Assembly: GCF_007830125.1 (NCBI RefSeq)
Contig: NZ_VLLG01000007.1
Location: 124,001-188,000 of the forward strand
Length of the DNA: 64,000 bases
Direction of reading: 5' to 3'
From: Chitinophaga japonensis
GTDB lineage: Bacteria > Bacteroidota > Bacteroidia > Chitinophagales > Chitinophagaceae
Made by a program: the position numbers and the translations under genes. Below, one piece after another: positions 1-8,846 of this stretch (positions are counted from its first letter, which is position 1; every line of letters begins with the position of its first letter). Under the pieces are notes generated by a model. It did not search any database. It was not told the DNA's origin and saw only the letters and a program-made list of their open reading frames with translations.

Positions 1-20
1 CATTGTTGGTATCATTCGGT

Positions 21-1517
21 TTATTTCCAGTCAGGGTTTTGTTCCAGTTCGGGATTGGCATTGATCTCGCTGAGCGGTATGGGAAAATACCGGTGCCTGG
101 GCTGGGGGTTGCGGGCGGGAAATACATCATTCACCGCCTGCGGTATCACCTGCATAAAAGTGTTGGTGCGCGTAAGGTCGTACCAGCGGTCGCCTTCCGC
201 AAACAGTTCCCAGCTACGCTCCTGCAGCACGGCGGCAATAAAGGCTTCCTTGCTCAGCCCTTCCTCCAGGTTCGGCAGGCCGGCCCGGGTGCGCACCCGG
301 TTAATGAAACCGTAGGCCGCCGCGGTAGGCCCGTTCTGCCTGGCTTCCGCCTCCGCCGCCACCAGGTATACATCCGCCAGCCGTAACAGCGGGATGTTGG
401 TGCTGTGCGCATTGCCGATGGAATTAGGGTCCATATATTTTTTTACCAGTACGCCTTTGGGCGTAATGGGCGTAATGTTAGCCTGGTGCACCGTATTGCC
501 CTGCCGGTCTATATAAAACGTGTCCAGCAGTTGCCGCCTCTTATCCGCCGGATCAAAGGAAGCGAAAAAGTCCGGGTAGGCAAAAATAGAGCCGTAGGAA
601 GAATTTCCATAAGCGGGCCCCTTACTATTGGGCGGGCCGTACAGCGACATGATCTGCGAAGCGCGGGAAGGCACAGCGGATTCCGCTTCAAAAGCCCACA
701 TATTCTCCTGCCGGGCCGCATCTTCTCTGGCCGGATCATATACGTCCAGCACATTGTCCATCAACTGGTACCTGCCGCTATTGATCACCGCACTGGCCTT
801 CTCCAGGGCAGTGGTCCAATCTTCATTATACAGGGCCGCCTTGGCATAGATGGCCTGCGCCACTTCCCGGCTGGGACGGCCCTTGGCCCAGGATGCAGAA
901 TACTCCGGCAGGGCGGCGATGGCGCTGTCCAGGTCCCGGTATACCTGCTGGTACACTTCCTGCTTCGGGCTCCCCGGCTTGTAAGCATCCTCCAGCACCT
1001 TGCTGGGATGCGTTCTCACCACCACGTCACGGAAATTCTTTGTCAGCATCCAGTGGAACCAGGCGCGCAGGAACCAGGCTTCCCCCAGTATCTGTTGCCT
1101 GCGCTCCGCATCCATGCTGGTGCCGGGCACTTTTTCCAGCACCCAGTTGGCCCTTTCTATCCCCTTATAACAATTGTCCCAGATATTCACCGGCGACTCC
1201 ATGGTGCGGTTATAGCTCCTTACCGCCGTATAATCGGCATCATAGCTGAACAGGGTATAGGTATCGCGGCCTACTACCGGCCTGGGATATACCTGGTCTG
1301 CACTGAGGTCCGCCACCAGCAATGGGGAGGGACCGCCGTACATATCGGCCAGCGCCGTGTATACGGCGGCAATGGCAGCTTCTGCGTCCTGCTGCGTTTT
1401 ATAGAAGGTGTCTGTATAAATGGCGGAATAGGGCGTTTCCTCCAGCTTGCAGGACAAAAGCGCTGCTGCCAGCAGGCAGGTGAGGACGCCGTATTTTGAT
1501 CTGATATTACCTGGCAT
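21..1517 (-). CDS. SusD/RagB family nutrient-binding outer-membrane lipoprotein
   Basis: Surface lipoprotein that captures a glycan or other nutrient and hands it to its SusC partner. The N-terminus is a lipoprotein signal ending in ALLSC with Cys23 as the lipidation site. The body has SusD hallmarks: a TPR-like helical N-terminal half and, near the C-terminus, the typical segment LRLADVYLVAAEAEARQNG followed by RVRTRAGLP. The 498-residue length is normal for the family. It is the last gene of the symporter-oxidoreductase-susC-susD operon visible here; further genes may lie beyond the left edge. The substrate cannot be read from sequence. Family call is firm. Confidence 0.96.
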   Translation of the reverse strand: MPGNIRSKYGVLTCLLAAALLSCKLEETPYSAIYTDTFYKTQQDAEAAIAAVYTALADMYGGPSPLLVADLSADQVYPRPVVGRDTYTLFSYDADYTAVRSYNRTMESPVNIWDNCYKGIERANWVLEKVPGTSMDAERRQQILGEAWFLRAWFHWMLTKNFRDVVVRTHPSKVLEDAYKPGSPKQEVYQQVYRDLDSAIAALPEYSASWAKGRPSREVAQAIYAKAALYNEDWTTALEKASAVINSGRYQLMDNVLDVYDPAREDAARQENMWAFEAESAVPSRASQIMSLYGPPNSKGPAYGNSSYGSIFAYPDFFASFDPADKRRQLLDTFYIDRQGNTVHQANITPITPKGVLVKKYMDPNSIGNAHSTNIPLLRLADVYLVAAEAEARQNGPTAAAYGFINRVRTRAGLPNLEEGLSKEAFIAAVLQERSWELFAEGDRWYDLTRTNTFMQVIPQAVNDVFPARNPQPRHRYFPIPLSEINANPELEQNPDWK

Positions 1518-1559
1518 GGATCAATATTTTTTAGTGATTACTGTAAAGGCTATACGTTT

Positions 1560-4500
1560 TTAAAAGGATACCTGCATCCCGAACAGGAAAGAACGGGCTA
1601 TCGGGTATACCAGGTTATCCACCCCTATCAGCGTATTGGAATTGCCGAAGGTGTTCACTTCCGGGTCAAACCCGGTATAGTCCGTGATGGTGAACAGGTT
1701 GTTCACGCTGCCGTATACGCGGACAGACGAGATCCATTTCATGGCCGGCAGCGTGTAGCCCAGCGTAATGTTCTTGCAGCGCAGGTAGGACCCGTCTTCC
1801 AGGAAACGGTCTGTCAGCGGCAGGCGGCCTCCCTGGAACCCGCTCACATATTCGTTGCTGGGGTTCGTGGGCGACCAGCGGTTTACCAGCGCCTTGTACA
1901 CATTGCGGCTGCCATAGGGATTCTCGAAAGAGTAGCGTATCAGGTTGTACACCTTGTTGCCCTGCGAACCGGAAAAGAAAGCGCTGAAGTCAAACCGCCC
2001 GTAGCTGAGATTAGTGGAAAAACCATAGGTAAAGGAAGGATTGGCATTGCCGATAATGGTCTGGTCATCGGCGGTAATAGCGTTATCCTTGTTCAGGTCC
2101 TTTACCTTAACGCCGCCGGTGCGGCTACCACCGGGCAGTATGGTTTCGCCGGTCTGGTAAATGCCGTCGAACACATAGGTTTTGAACAGGCCCAGCGGCT
2201 CTCCCACTTTCAGGATCGTATAGTTGTTCACGGTATATTCATTAGTGCTGCTGGTGAGATGCGTTACCTTGTTCCGGTTCACGGTGATATTGCCGGCCAC
2301 ATTCCATCTCAGCTTACCGGTGAGCACCGCCGCATCTGCAGCCACTTCCAGGCCCTTGTTCTCGAGGTTGGCAAAGTTGCCCGTAATGGTATTGTAACCG
2401 GAGGAAGTGGGCAGCGCCATTACAAACAGCAGGTCCTTGGTCTTTTTATGATACACATCAGCCGTTATGTTCAACCGGTTATTCCAGAAGCCGGCGTCTA
2501 TACCCAGGTCTGCCTGGGTAGAGCGTTCCCATTTCAGGTCAGGATTGGGAATACCGGAAGGACTGATGCCATTCACAGGCGCATGGTTAAAATAGTAATT
2601 GCCGGTGGCGGTAGCGGTAGCCAGTGACTGGTAAGGATCAATGGCGCCGGCATTACCGGTAACGCCGTAGCTGAAACGCAGCTTCAGGTTGCTCACCGCA
2701 GCCAGGCGCTTCATAAACGGTTCTTCAGATACGCGCCAGGCCACGGCTGCTGCCGGGAAAAAGCCGTATTTGTTGTTGGTGCCGAACTTGCTGGCCCCGT
2801 CCATGCGGGCAATCAGGTCCAGCAGGTATTTATCGCGGAAGCCGTAGTTGATCCTGCCCATGTAGGAATCCAGCCGGTCCTTGCTGCGCGAGCTTTCTAC
2901 CGTTCTATCCACTGCCAGTTGCAGGGCTTCGTTCGCGGTGGCATCATTCGGGAAATTGGAAGCCTCGATCTTGTTCCAATTACTATGATTGGTCTGTGTG
3001 GCAAATACGCCGGTGAATTTCAGGGAATGATCTGCAAAACGCCGTTCGTAGGTCAGCACGCTTTCATGCAACAGCACCACCGTATTGGAATTGGTTTTGG
3101 CCGCTTTACCCCCGCCGGATACCAGGTCGCCGGTATTCATAATGGAACGCGGGGAGTAATAATCCTTTAAACCGGAGGAAATGATGGGATTGAAGTTGGC
3201 CCGGTAGGTCAGCCCTTCCAACGGGGTAAACTCCGCGTAAATGTTGCCCAGCGTTCTGCTGGTTTTGTCGCGGTTCAGTATCTGCGCCAGCCCCAGCGGG
3301 TTCACCACTTCGCGGTAGCGGCCGTTGAGCTGATCCCCAAAGGGCCATATGCTGCCATCCTCGCGGTAAGGCTGCAAGGTAGGCGGTGCGCCCAATGCAG
3401 CGCCTAGTATGCTGGTGGTCACTGCGCCGGCATCAATGCTGCTGGAAGCGGTAGGAATGGTATTGTTGATGATATAGCTGGTATACAGGCTGGTGCCCAC
3501 CCGCAGCAAGGGGCTGATGCGGTGATCAAAATTGAGGCGGAAAGCATACCGTTTAAAATTGGAGCTGATGATAACGCCCTGCTGGTTAAAATAGTTGGCA
3601 GACAACGCGAACTGTGTTTTCTCATTGCCGCCGGATACCCCTACCTGGTGGCTTTGCATGGGCGCATCCCGGAATATCAGCTCCTGCCAGTCCACGCCTT
3701 CGCCCAGCGATGCGGGATCATCATACACATTGGTATGATAGGTGTCATTTTCCAGTTGTGCAAATTCCGCGGCATTCATCATCTGCATCTTTTTGGTCAC
3801 CTGTTGCACGCCATAATACCCATCGTAGGTAACCCGGGTTTTACCGGACCTGCCACGTTTGGTGGTGATCAGCACCACGCCGTTGGCGCCGCGCGCTCCA
3901 TAAATGGCGGTGGCGGAAGCGTCTTTCAATACCTCCACGGATTCAATATCATTGGGGTTGATAATGGAAAGACTGCTGATGTCGTTAATACCGCCGGAGT
4001 TGGAAAGCTGTACGCCGTCCACCACGTACAGCGGCTCGGAGCTACCATTGATGGAGTTGGTGCCGCGTATGCGCATGCTCACGTTACCACCGGGTGCGGC
4101 GGAGTTCTGCGTGATCTGCACCCCGGCCACCCTGCCCTGCAGGCCCTGCACCACGTTGGCAATAGGCGTTTGCTTCAGCTCCGCCGGTTTTACGGAAGCG
4201 ATGGCGCCGGCTACATTGGCTTTCTGCTGCGTGCCGTAGCCCACTACCACCACCTCTCCCAGCGATTTGGGATCGGGTCCCATTGTTACGTTGATTTCCT
4301 GCCGCCCGTTTACCGGCACTTCCTGTTCCAGGAAACCGGTAAAGGAAAAGATCAGCACGGCGCCGGGTTGCGGCACCTTTAAGGAGTAAGTACCGTCCGG
4401 CCCTGTAACGGCGCCGCTGTTACCGTTCTTCAACCTGACGGTAACGCCCGCCAGCGGCTCTCCCTTTTCAATGGAGACCACTTTCCCTGTTACTGCCTGC

Positions 4501-4586
4501 TGCTGCGCGAAAAGCGAGAACGGGATAAACAGTATGGCCGGCAGCATCCATACCTTCATGAACAGATCTGATAAATGTTTTTTCAT
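1560..4586 (-). CDS. SusC/RagA family TonB-dependent outer-membrane receptor
   Basis: Beta-barrel importer driven by TonB, paired with the SusD lipoprotein 42 bp downstream. From the chosen start there is a signal peptide ending near SLFAQ, then a carboxypeptidase-regulatory-like domain (VTGKVVSIEKGEPLAGVTV), then the plug with the SusC signature VVVVGYGTQQKANVAGAI and LYVVDGVQL, then a long barrel ending in FLFGMQVSF, a typical C-terminal aromatic residue. I chose the Met that begins MKKHLSDLF because the signal peptide follows at once; an upstream in-frame Met at 4634 would overlap the preceding gene by 10 bp. About 1008 residues, normal length. Confidence 0.96.
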   Translation of the reverse strand: MKKHLSDLFMKVWMLPAILFIPFSLFAQQQAVTGKVVSIEKGEPLAGVTVRLKNGNSGAVTGPDGTYSLKVPQPGAVLIFSFTGFLEQEVPVNGRQEINVTMGPDPKSLGEVVVVGYGTQQKANVAGAIASVKPAELKQTPIANVVQGLQGRVAGVQITQNSAAPGGNVSMRIRGTNSINGSSEPLYVVDGVQLSNSGGINDISSLSIINPNDIESVEVLKDASATAIYGARGANGVVLITTKRGRSGKTRVTYDGYYGVQQVTKKMQMMNAAEFAQLENDTYHTNVYDDPASLGEGVDWQELIFRDAPMQSHQVGVSGGNEKTQFALSANYFNQQGVIISSNFKRYAFRLNFDHRISPLLRVGTSLYTSYIINNTIPTASSSIDAGAVTTSILGAALGAPPTLQPYREDGSIWPFGDQLNGRYREVVNPLGLAQILNRDKTSRTLGNIYAEFTPLEGLTYRANFNPIISSGLKDYYSPRSIMNTGDLVSGGGKAAKTNSNTVVLLHESVLTYERRFADHSLKFTGVFATQTNHSNWNKIEASNFPNDATANEALQLAVDRTVESSRSKDRLDSYMGRINYGFRDKYLLDLIARMDGASKFGTNNKYGFFPAAAVAWRVSEEPFMKRLAAVSNLKLRFSYGVTGNAGAIDPYQSLATATATGNYYFNHAPVNGISPSGIPNPDLKWERSTQADLGIDAGFWNNRLNITADVYHKKTKDLLFVMALPTSSGYNTITGNFANLENKGLEVAADAAVLTGKLRWNVAGNITVNRNKVTHLTSSTNEYTVNNYTILKVGEPLGLFKTYVFDGIYQTGETILPGGSRTGGVKVKDLNKDNAITADDQTIIGNANPSFTYGFSTNLSYGRFDFSAFFSGSQGNKVYNLIRYSFENPYGSRNVYKALVNRWSPTNPSNEYVSGFQGGRLPLTDRFLEDGSYLRCKNITLGYTLPAMKWISSVRVYGSVNNLFTITDYTGFDPEVNTFGNSNTLIGVDNLVYPIARSFLFGMQVSF

Positions 4587-4624
4587 AACCGTGGTAATTA
4601 ATAAAGGCGGAACAGTCCCTGCGA

Positions 4625-6910
4625 TCAGGCGCACTGTATCTCGAAAAGCCCCGCCGGCACAAAGGCGGCAGGATGCGCTATTTCGATACGCAGCGTGGAA
4701 GTTTTAACAGGCTTGTCCCATACAATGTGATTGATAGTTTGATAATTGTCCTCCCTTTCATGTATCAGTGTGCCATGCTCGTCGTAAATGCGGTAATGCC
4801 GCACGCAAAAAGGTATTACATCCTCCGGGTGCCCCATCAGGGACGATTCCAGGGGATGATCAAAGTCGGTATCAAAGTGCAGGGTAAGCGCGCGCAACTT
4901 CTGCGGCGCTTTCCATTGCAACTGCACCCAAGGCCGTTGATCAGCCGGATCGGCCACCCAGGCATTAGCCCCCAGGTAGGGACGGGTAAAGCCGTTTACC
5001 AGGCTGGCAGGCGCATAGGGCTCCAGTGCCGGAGTAACGGTCATGGATATATTATATCCTTCCGGCCGGCGGCGTGGGCACCAGAATTCAAAACTGTCCA
5101 CCCCGGAGCCTTCCGGGGCCATTTGCCGGCCTTCGTTGGACACCGCCTTGTTCTTACCGTTGAACACGGATACGATACCGCTGTACCGCCACTGGCTGCC
5201 CTGCACCTGCAATGCAGGATTGGCGGTCAGCAGCAGGAAGCCATATTGCGTTTCCGGCAGCGGCGCAGTAAAGGAAAGCGTGAGCAACTGCTCGCCAGGC
5301 TGTACCGGTATGGCCAGTGTTTCCAGTGTAACATCCGGCGTGTAATTGAACGGTTTCCCGCTCACTTTCAAAGAGGCGTGTAAGGTGGTGGCCTGCGCAG
5401 CCTTAACCTTTATCGTGAACTGGTAGCATGTTCCTTTCCTGAACGGCAACAGTTGCCCGGCGCCTTCCTCCAGTGGCATCCAGGGGCCGTCAAAAGGAAT
5501 TTCGTCTAATGGCAAGGTAGAAGAGGTAGTGATCAGGGCCGTGCGCATGGGATCATTTTCATCGCGACTGATCGGAATGCCCGGAATACTTTGACCCGCG
5601 CGGCTCAGGGCCTGCTGCAGGCGGTGCAGGCAGGGCTTTTCCATCAACTGCCGCGGCAGCATGCCATGTTGCACGCACAGCGCGGCGGCCATGCCTGCAG
5701 CCTGCGCGCCCAGCCCGCAGGTAGCCATGACCCGGGAAGAGCCGAATGCCACATGGCTAACGCTGATGATACGCCCGGCAAAGAAAAGATTGTCAATATC
5801 CCGGCTGATAAAAGAACGGTACGGTATCTGGTACACGCCTTTGGTGTGCCACTGATTGCAGCCGGGCAGGTGGCTGTATACGCCATCGGCGGGATGCAGG
5901 TCCAGCGCCCAGCCGCCGAATGCCACCGCATCTTCAAACGGCTGCTGGTTCACCACATCCTGCTGTGTGAGCATGTAATGCCCTTCAAAACGGCGGCTCT
6001 CCCGCTTGCCCGGGATAGCGCCCACCCATTCCAGGGTCAGGTGGTCCACATCCTCAAAGTTCCCGGAGTTCTTGATGTAGTCCCATACGCCGTACACGAT
6101 GCGCCACAGCTCCCACTTGATCTGCTCCGTGTCGTATATCGTATCCCGGCGCCCGCCGTATTCTATCCACCACAGGCGGCAACCATCCACACCGGGGCTG
6201 AGCAGCTTGTAACGTGGTAGCTGCTTGATATCTTTCAGCGCATAAGCCGGCGCTACAAACTTCACGGGCTGCGGCGCTACCTTGCTGTAGAAGTACAGCG
6301 AATGCCCCAGCAGCTCCCCATAATCGTTGTCCGGCGCCAGCGGCTCCCCGAACTCTTCCTTTGACTCTGCGCCCATCCTGAAAGCCGCCCCGGCCAGGAA
6401 GCTCACAATGCCGTCGCCGGAAGCATCGCAGAAAAAGGGCGCCTGCAGCACGTACTCCGTGGAATTTTGACTGCAGAAAGCGCGTATGCTGCTGATGCTG
6501 CGCTCCGACGATTTATGCACCTCGTACACCACGGTATTCAGCAGCAGGGTGATATTGGATTCCTGCAGCACTTTTTCCAGCAGGATGGTGTCCAGTATCA
6601 GCGGGTTGCCTTCTTTATTACGATAAAGGTTCTCTATCAATATCTCGTCTATTACGCCGCCTTCTCTTGACCAGCGGTTGTTGTTCCCCAGGTGGGAAGT
6701 GGCGCCGAGTATCCATAACCGTATTTCGCTGGAAGCATTGCCGCCCAGCACGGGGCGGTCCTGCACCAGCACTACTTTTGTACCGGCGCGTGCAGCAGTG
6801 ATGGCGGCACAGCAGCCGGCTATGCCGCCCCCGGTGATCACCAGGTCTGCCTGCAGGGTTAGCAAACGGTTGCTTCTTGTCTGAACAGTATGTTCCTCTC
6901 TGATAATCAT
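4625..6910 (-). CDS. FAD-dependent oxidoreductase (FAD_oxidored family) with C-terminal binding-type domain
   Basis: An N-terminal Rossmann FAD-binding fold shows GGGIAG at residues 27-32 and the PVLGGNASSEIRLW segment typical of the FAD_oxidored (PF12831) group found in Bacteroidota polysaccharide or sugar utilisation loci. The first ~450 residues are the flavoprotein domain. The last ~300 residues look like a beta-rich module of the kind seen in carbohydrate-binding or F5/8-type domains (inference). No signal peptide, so probably cytoplasmic. It lies between the symporter (26 bp upstream) and susC, which suggests oxidation or ring-opening of the imported compound. The reaction and substrate are unknown. 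Confidence 0.85.
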   Translation of the reverse strand: MIIREEHTVQTRSNRLLTLQADLVITGGGIAGCCAAITAARAGTKVVLVQDRPVLGGNASSEIRLWILGATSHLGNNNRWSREGGVIDEILIENLYRNKEGNPLILDTILLEKVLQESNITLLLNTVVYEVHKSSERSISSIRAFCSQNSTEYVLQAPFFCDASGDGIVSFLAGAAFRMGAESKEEFGEPLAPDNDYGELLGHSLYFYSKVAPQPVKFVAPAYALKDIKQLPRYKLLSPGVDGCRLWWIEYGGRRDTIYDTEQIKWELWRIVYGVWDYIKNSGNFEDVDHLTLEWVGAIPGKRESRRFEGHYMLTQQDVVNQQPFEDAVAFGGWALDLHPADGVYSHLPGCNQWHTKGVYQIPYRSFISRDIDNLFFAGRIISVSHVAFGSSRVMATCGLGAQAAGMAAALCVQHGMLPRQLMEKPCLHRLQQALSRAGQSIPGIPISRDENDPMRTALITTSSTLPLDEIPFDGPWMPLEEGAGQLLPFRKGTCYQFTIKVKAAQATTLHASLKVSGKPFNYTPDVTLETLAIPVQPGEQLLTLSFTAPLPETQYGFLLLTANPALQVQGSQWRYSGIVSVFNGKNKAVSNEGRQMAPEGSGVDSFEFWCPRRRPEGYNISMTVTPALEPYAPASLVNGFTRPYLGANAWVADPADQRPWVQLQWKAPQKLRALTLHFDTDFDHPLESSLMGHPEDVIPFCVRHYRIYDEHGTLIHEREDNYQTINHIVWDKPVKTSTLRIEIAHPAAFVPAGLFEIQCA

Positions 6911-6936
6911 ATACGATGCTCCTTATAGTAAAATGA

Positions 6937-8661
6937 TCAAAACATAACGGTATGCGGCGGCGCTGTTTGCACGGCTTCCGCCTTCATACGCTGTTGCAGT
7001 TTCCGGGCGGCGCGCAGGGGGATCAGCGCGCACAACAGGATGGCGCTGGCAATGCCGGCTACCAGCAGCTTCCCGGAAGTGGTGATAATACTCAACACGT
7101 ACAGCAGCAAGGCAGTAAAGCCCAGCGCAAAAGCAATGACCCGCAGACCGAACAGGTTCTGCCGGTGAACGGCGGCCGCCTCCGCAGCATCTGCCGCCTG
7201 CTGCTGCCGTTTGTCGCGCGACCTGTACCGCAGGTAGTCATCACAGGCGCTATGTCGCGCGGCAATCACGAATTCATATACGGCCAGCATGAGCAAGGGC
7301 AGCCCTATGCCCAGCACCATTTCCATCGCCCTGCTCAGGCTGATGCTGAACAGCCAGGGCGTTACGAACTTGAAAAGCAGGTTCACCACCAGGCAGGCAG
7401 CGGATATCACATAGGCCGCCCTGCCGCTGAGCCGTTTGGAAAACAAGGCCCATAAGGGTGGCAGCAGCAAGGGTCCACCGGTAATGGCCGCTATGCTCAG
7501 CACTACTTCTATCATGCCGCCGGCAGCAGGCACCAGCAGCGCGATGCCGATCATACCGGCGCCCAGCAGGAAAGAAGAAAGACGGCCCACACGAACCAAT
7601 TGCCGCTGGGAAGCGCCGGGCCGCAGCAGGCCCTTGTAAATATCATTGGTGAAAACAGCGGCGGAAACATTTAATGTTGTATTGGCAGTGGCGGAAGTAG
7701 AAAAGTACATGCCGGTGAGCATCAGGCCCATAAGGCCCGGCGGCAGCACCAGCCGGCACACCTGCAGGTAGGCATTCTCTGCATCCAGCCCCTGCAGGGA
7801 AGGATTGATGCTTTTATAGATCATAGGCGGCAGCATCCATATAACGGGGCTGATGATATACAGCGCCGCAAACAGGAAAGATACCTTGCGCGCCGATGCC
7901 GGCGAGTCTACACTGGTATAGCGCTGTACAAAGGTCCAGTTGCCGCCGATATAACAGATATGGTACAACGAAAACGCCAGTATGAAGCCAATGGTATACT
8001 CCCCGTTGAGCGCATGAAAGAAATCTGCCGGCACATTGGAAGTAAAGGTCTGCCAGCCGCCAGCCGCCTGCAATGACAGGGGCAGTACAATGAGTACGGC
8101 AGCAGTCAGGATCACGAACTGCAGGATGTCCGTTACCATTACGGCCCACAGTCCGCCGATGGCCGTGTAGGCGATCATCATCACGCCCAGCACCAGGGTG
8201 CAGGCTTCCAGCGGAAAGCCCAGCGATACGCTCACCAGCTTGGCCACGGGGTACAGCACCGATCCCTTGCTGACCAGGGACACCAGCAGGAAAATATAAA
8301 TATAGAACTGCTGTACGGGCACGCCTAAACGTTCTTTGATGAATTCCGCAGCGGTGAGCGCCCCGGCACGCTTCCAGCGCGGGGCGAGGAACAGCGCCGT
8401 TACCAGTCCGCCCAGGCACATGGTCCACTGGATGGTGACGGCCACCCAGCCATATTTATAGGCAATGGAGCCCCAGGCTACAAAAGTGCCCGCTGAAAAG
8501 AAGCTCATGAACAGGGACAGTCCGCCGATGAACCAGGGCACTGCCTCCCCCCCGGCAAAAAATGATTTCATGTTCCGGCCGGTGCGGGCGAACAATATCC
8601 CGATGAAAAGCACAAATACTGAAAAGATGAAAATAACCCCCGTATCTATGGCTGTCGTCAT
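6937..8661 (-). CDS. Sodium:solute symporter (SSS family)
   Basis: Inner-membrane Na+-coupled transporter of the SSS family. About 13 hydrophobic segments are visible, with the family-typical early stretch GRNMKSFFAGGEAVPWFIG and the following FSAGTFVAWGSIAYKYGW. The chosen start is the internal Met of MTTAIDTGVIF, because 20 upstream codons would run into the operator region and add a non-membrane tail. It is the first gene of the operon that continues with the FAD oxidoreductase, susC and susD, and is divergent from the LacI gene. A LacI-type palindrome 22 bp upstream of this start suggests direct repression. The likely cargo is a sugar, sugar acid or similar product of the locus. Confidence 0.93.
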   Translation of the reverse strand: MTTAIDTGVIFIFSVFVLFIGILFARTGRNMKSFFAGGEAVPWFIGGLSLFMSFFSAGTFVAWGSIAYKYGWVAVTIQWTMCLGGLVTALFLAPRWKRAGALTAAEFIKERLGVPVQQFYIYIFLLVSLVSKGSVLYPVAKLVSVSLGFPLEACTLVLGVMMIAYTAIGGLWAVMVTDILQFVILTAAVLIVLPLSLQAAGGWQTFTSNVPADFFHALNGEYTIGFILAFSLYHICYIGGNWTFVQRYTSVDSPASARKVSFLFAALYIISPVIWMLPPMIYKSINPSLQGLDAENAYLQVCRLVLPPGLMGLMLTGMYFSTSATANTTLNVSAAVFTNDIYKGLLRPGASQRQLVRVGRLSSFLLGAGMIGIALLVPAAGGMIEVVLSIAAITGGPLLLPPLWALFSKRLSGRAAYVISAACLVVNLLFKFVTPWLFSISLSRAMEMVLGIGLPLLMLAVYEFVIAARHSACDDYLRYRSRDKRQQQAADAAEAAAVHRQNLFGLRVIAFALGFTALLLYVLSIITTSGKLLVAGIASAILLCALIPLRAARKLQQRMKAEAVQTAPPHTVMF

Positions 8662-8682
8662 ACAAATAATTAAAAAAGATCG

Positions 8683-8696
8683 TGGGAAGTTTCCCA
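8683..8696. promoter_or_regulatory. Operator-like palindrome 1 (symporter side)
   Basis: TGGGAAGTTTCCCA: two perfect 6-bp arms (TGGGAA/TTCCCA) around a GT centre. It lies 22 bp upstream of the symporter start. The same arms recur twice near the LacI gene, so this is a probable site for that repressor. Confidence 0.7.
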
Positions 8697-8771
8697 AAAC
8701 GTGGTACGTGGCAATGGTCAAATTTTGCTAAACAAACCCGATTAAACAAATAAATAAGACTGTTTTTTCCG

Positions 8772-8785
8772 TGGGACTGTTCCCA
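8772..8785. promoter_or_regulatory. Operator-like palindrome 2 (lacI side)
   Basis: TGGGACTGTTCCCA: the same arms as the other two boxes, with one mismatch (C for A in the left arm). Its start is 20 bp from the next box, about two helical turns. Confidence 0.65.
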
Positions 8786-8790
8786 ATCTA

Positions 8791-8820
8791 TTGGGAATGT
8801 TCCCATATTCCTTATTTTTG
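8791..8820 (+). promoter_or_regulatory. Promoter of the LacI-family gene
   Basis: Bacteroidota-type promoter: TTG at 8791-8793, 19-bp spacer, -7 word TATTTTTG (TAnnTTTG) at 8813-8820, and start codon 26 bp further on. It overlaps operator 3. Confidence 0.6.
8792..8805. promoter_or_regulatory. Operator-like palindrome 3, inside the lacI promoter
   Basis: TGGGAATGTTCCCA, perfect 6-bp arms. It begins inside the TTG of the presumed -33 element and lies just upstream of the -7 word TATTTTTG, so binding here should block lacI transcription (autoregulation, inferred). Confidence 0.7.
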
Positions 8821-8846
8821 CTCCGGCGGTATAAAATTCCACGCAT

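Noticed and set aside
405..1499. Long plus-strand frame (364 codons) opposite susD
   Set aside because: Fully antisense to a clear SusD gene; composition is low in acidic residues and rich in His, Gly and Arg as expected of a mirror frame.
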